Below, in pieces: positions 5,237 to 5,601 of a stretch of DNA of 5,601 nucleotides. This DNA comes from Gemmatimonadota bacterium. GTDB taxonomy: Bacteria; Gemmatimonadota; Gemmatimonadetes; Gemmatimonadales; GWC2-71-9. Location: the NCBI GenBank assembly GCA_003221985.1, contig QHUQ01000023.1, positions 18,762 to 24,362 of the forward strand, read 5' to 3'. A model generated the notes under the pieces. The model saw only the letters and a program-made list of their open reading frames with translations. It was not told the origin of the DNA and searched no databases. Position numbers and translations under genes: made by a program. How positions within the stretch are numbered: position 1 is the stretch's first letter; every line of letters begins with the position of its first letter.

Positions 5237-5601
5237 GGCATCCGCGCGAGCAGGGAGTCCGCCACCGCTGAGTCGCCGCGCGCACGCGCCGCCAGCGCCT
5301 GCGTCCGATACGCGCCCGCGCAGCGATAGCACAGCTGCTCGGCGCGCGCCAGCATCGAGTCGGCGAGACGTGAGTTGTCCAGCGTCAGCGCCGCATCGGC
5401 GCCCGCGATAAAGAGCGCGGGATCGCGGTCATAGATGCGAGCCGCGTGTCGCAACGCGGCCAGCGCGCGTTCCGGTTGCCGATGGCTCTGATAAACCGCC
5501 GCCATGCGGGCTGGCCCCCGAAACGAGTTAGGCGAGTCTTCGAGGATGCTTGCCGTCACGGCGAAATCGTCACGCCACACGGGCGTTCGCAGCGCCGACC
5601 G
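5233..5601 (-). CDS. C-terminal end of an upstream TMTC-like glycosyltransferase/TPR protein (5' end outside window)
   Basis: The frame is open from the window edge to a TGA at 5235-5233, giving 122 visible residues. It contains WRDDFAVTASILEDSPNS and then Ala-rich amphipathic helix pairs typical of TPR. The downstream glycosyltransferase has the corresponding region at 390-408 (AWRDNRSQLLTLLRDHPES), again followed by TPR-like helices. This suggests that only the tail of a paralogous membrane glycosyltransferase is visible. A GTG at 5580 could be read as a start, but the similarity continues upstream of it, so the gene very probably begins outside the window. A Cys-x-x-Cys (CYRC) lies near the C-terminus, with no assigned role. 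The stop overlaps the next gene's start by ATGA, indicating one transcript. No catalytic part is visible, so the enzyme call rests on paralogy. Confidence 0.72.
   Translation of the reverse strand, partial: RSALRTPVWRDDFAVTASILEDSPNSFRGPARMAAVYQSHRQPERALAALRHAARIYDRDPALFIAGADAALTLDNSRLADSMLARAEQLCYRCAGAYRTQALAARARGDSAVADSLLARMP

Noticed and set aside
4409..5329. Plus-strand open frame of 306 codons
   Set aside because: It is antisense to the glycosyltransferase, highly charged and without a family motif.
5237..5332. Upstream in-frame start extending the glycosyltransferase by 32 residues
   Set aside because: The extension lies within the upstream gene, has no membrane or family feature, and the ATGA overlap at 5236 gives a better start directly before the first membrane segment.

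Overview
This window looks like part of a high-GC Gram-negative chromosome. The pilins resemble those I associate with Gemmatimonadota and, more distantly, Geobacter. That taxonomic guess comes from memory of protein style, not from a search. All supported genes lie on the minus strand, so they read from the right edge to the left.

Layout in reading order. (1) 5601-3677: the C-terminal end of one TMTC-like membrane glycosyltransferase with a TPR tail, then a complete second copy of the same family. The two overlap by ATGA, and an intrinsic terminator (3648-3614) follows. (2) 3613-3026: an intergenic region with a good -24/-12 (sigma-54) promoter candidate at 3540-3525, a strong Shine-Dalgarno and the first type IV pilin (3460-3083), closed by a GNRA-loop terminator. 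(3) 2952-2512: a second pilin whose mature protein differs at only two residues, closed by its own terminator. (4) 2491-1: a two-gene unit joined by a TGATG overlap. It encodes a membrane histidine kinase and an NtrC-type response regulator (receiver, sigma-54 AAA+ ATPase, Fis-type HTH) that runs to the window edge.

How the genes may work together: the layout resembles PilS-PilR control of pilA. A sigma-54 activator is encoded beside pilin genes whose first copy carries a plausible sigma-54 promoter. The neighbouring GT-C glycosyltransferases could modify the pilin or another surface protein, but that is inference from position only.

Most notable items: the promoter-regulator pairing; the near-identical pilin pair with almost only synonymous divergence; a 12-nt complementarity between the 3' UTR of the second pilin and the ribosome binding region of the first; a palindromic repeat read in frame inside the glycosyltransferase; and a 7-nt tandem repeat in the linker before the regulator's HTH. 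Apart from 3461-3676 (216 nt, annotated here), intergenic gaps are short. I saw no RNA genes, CRISPR array or insertion sequence.
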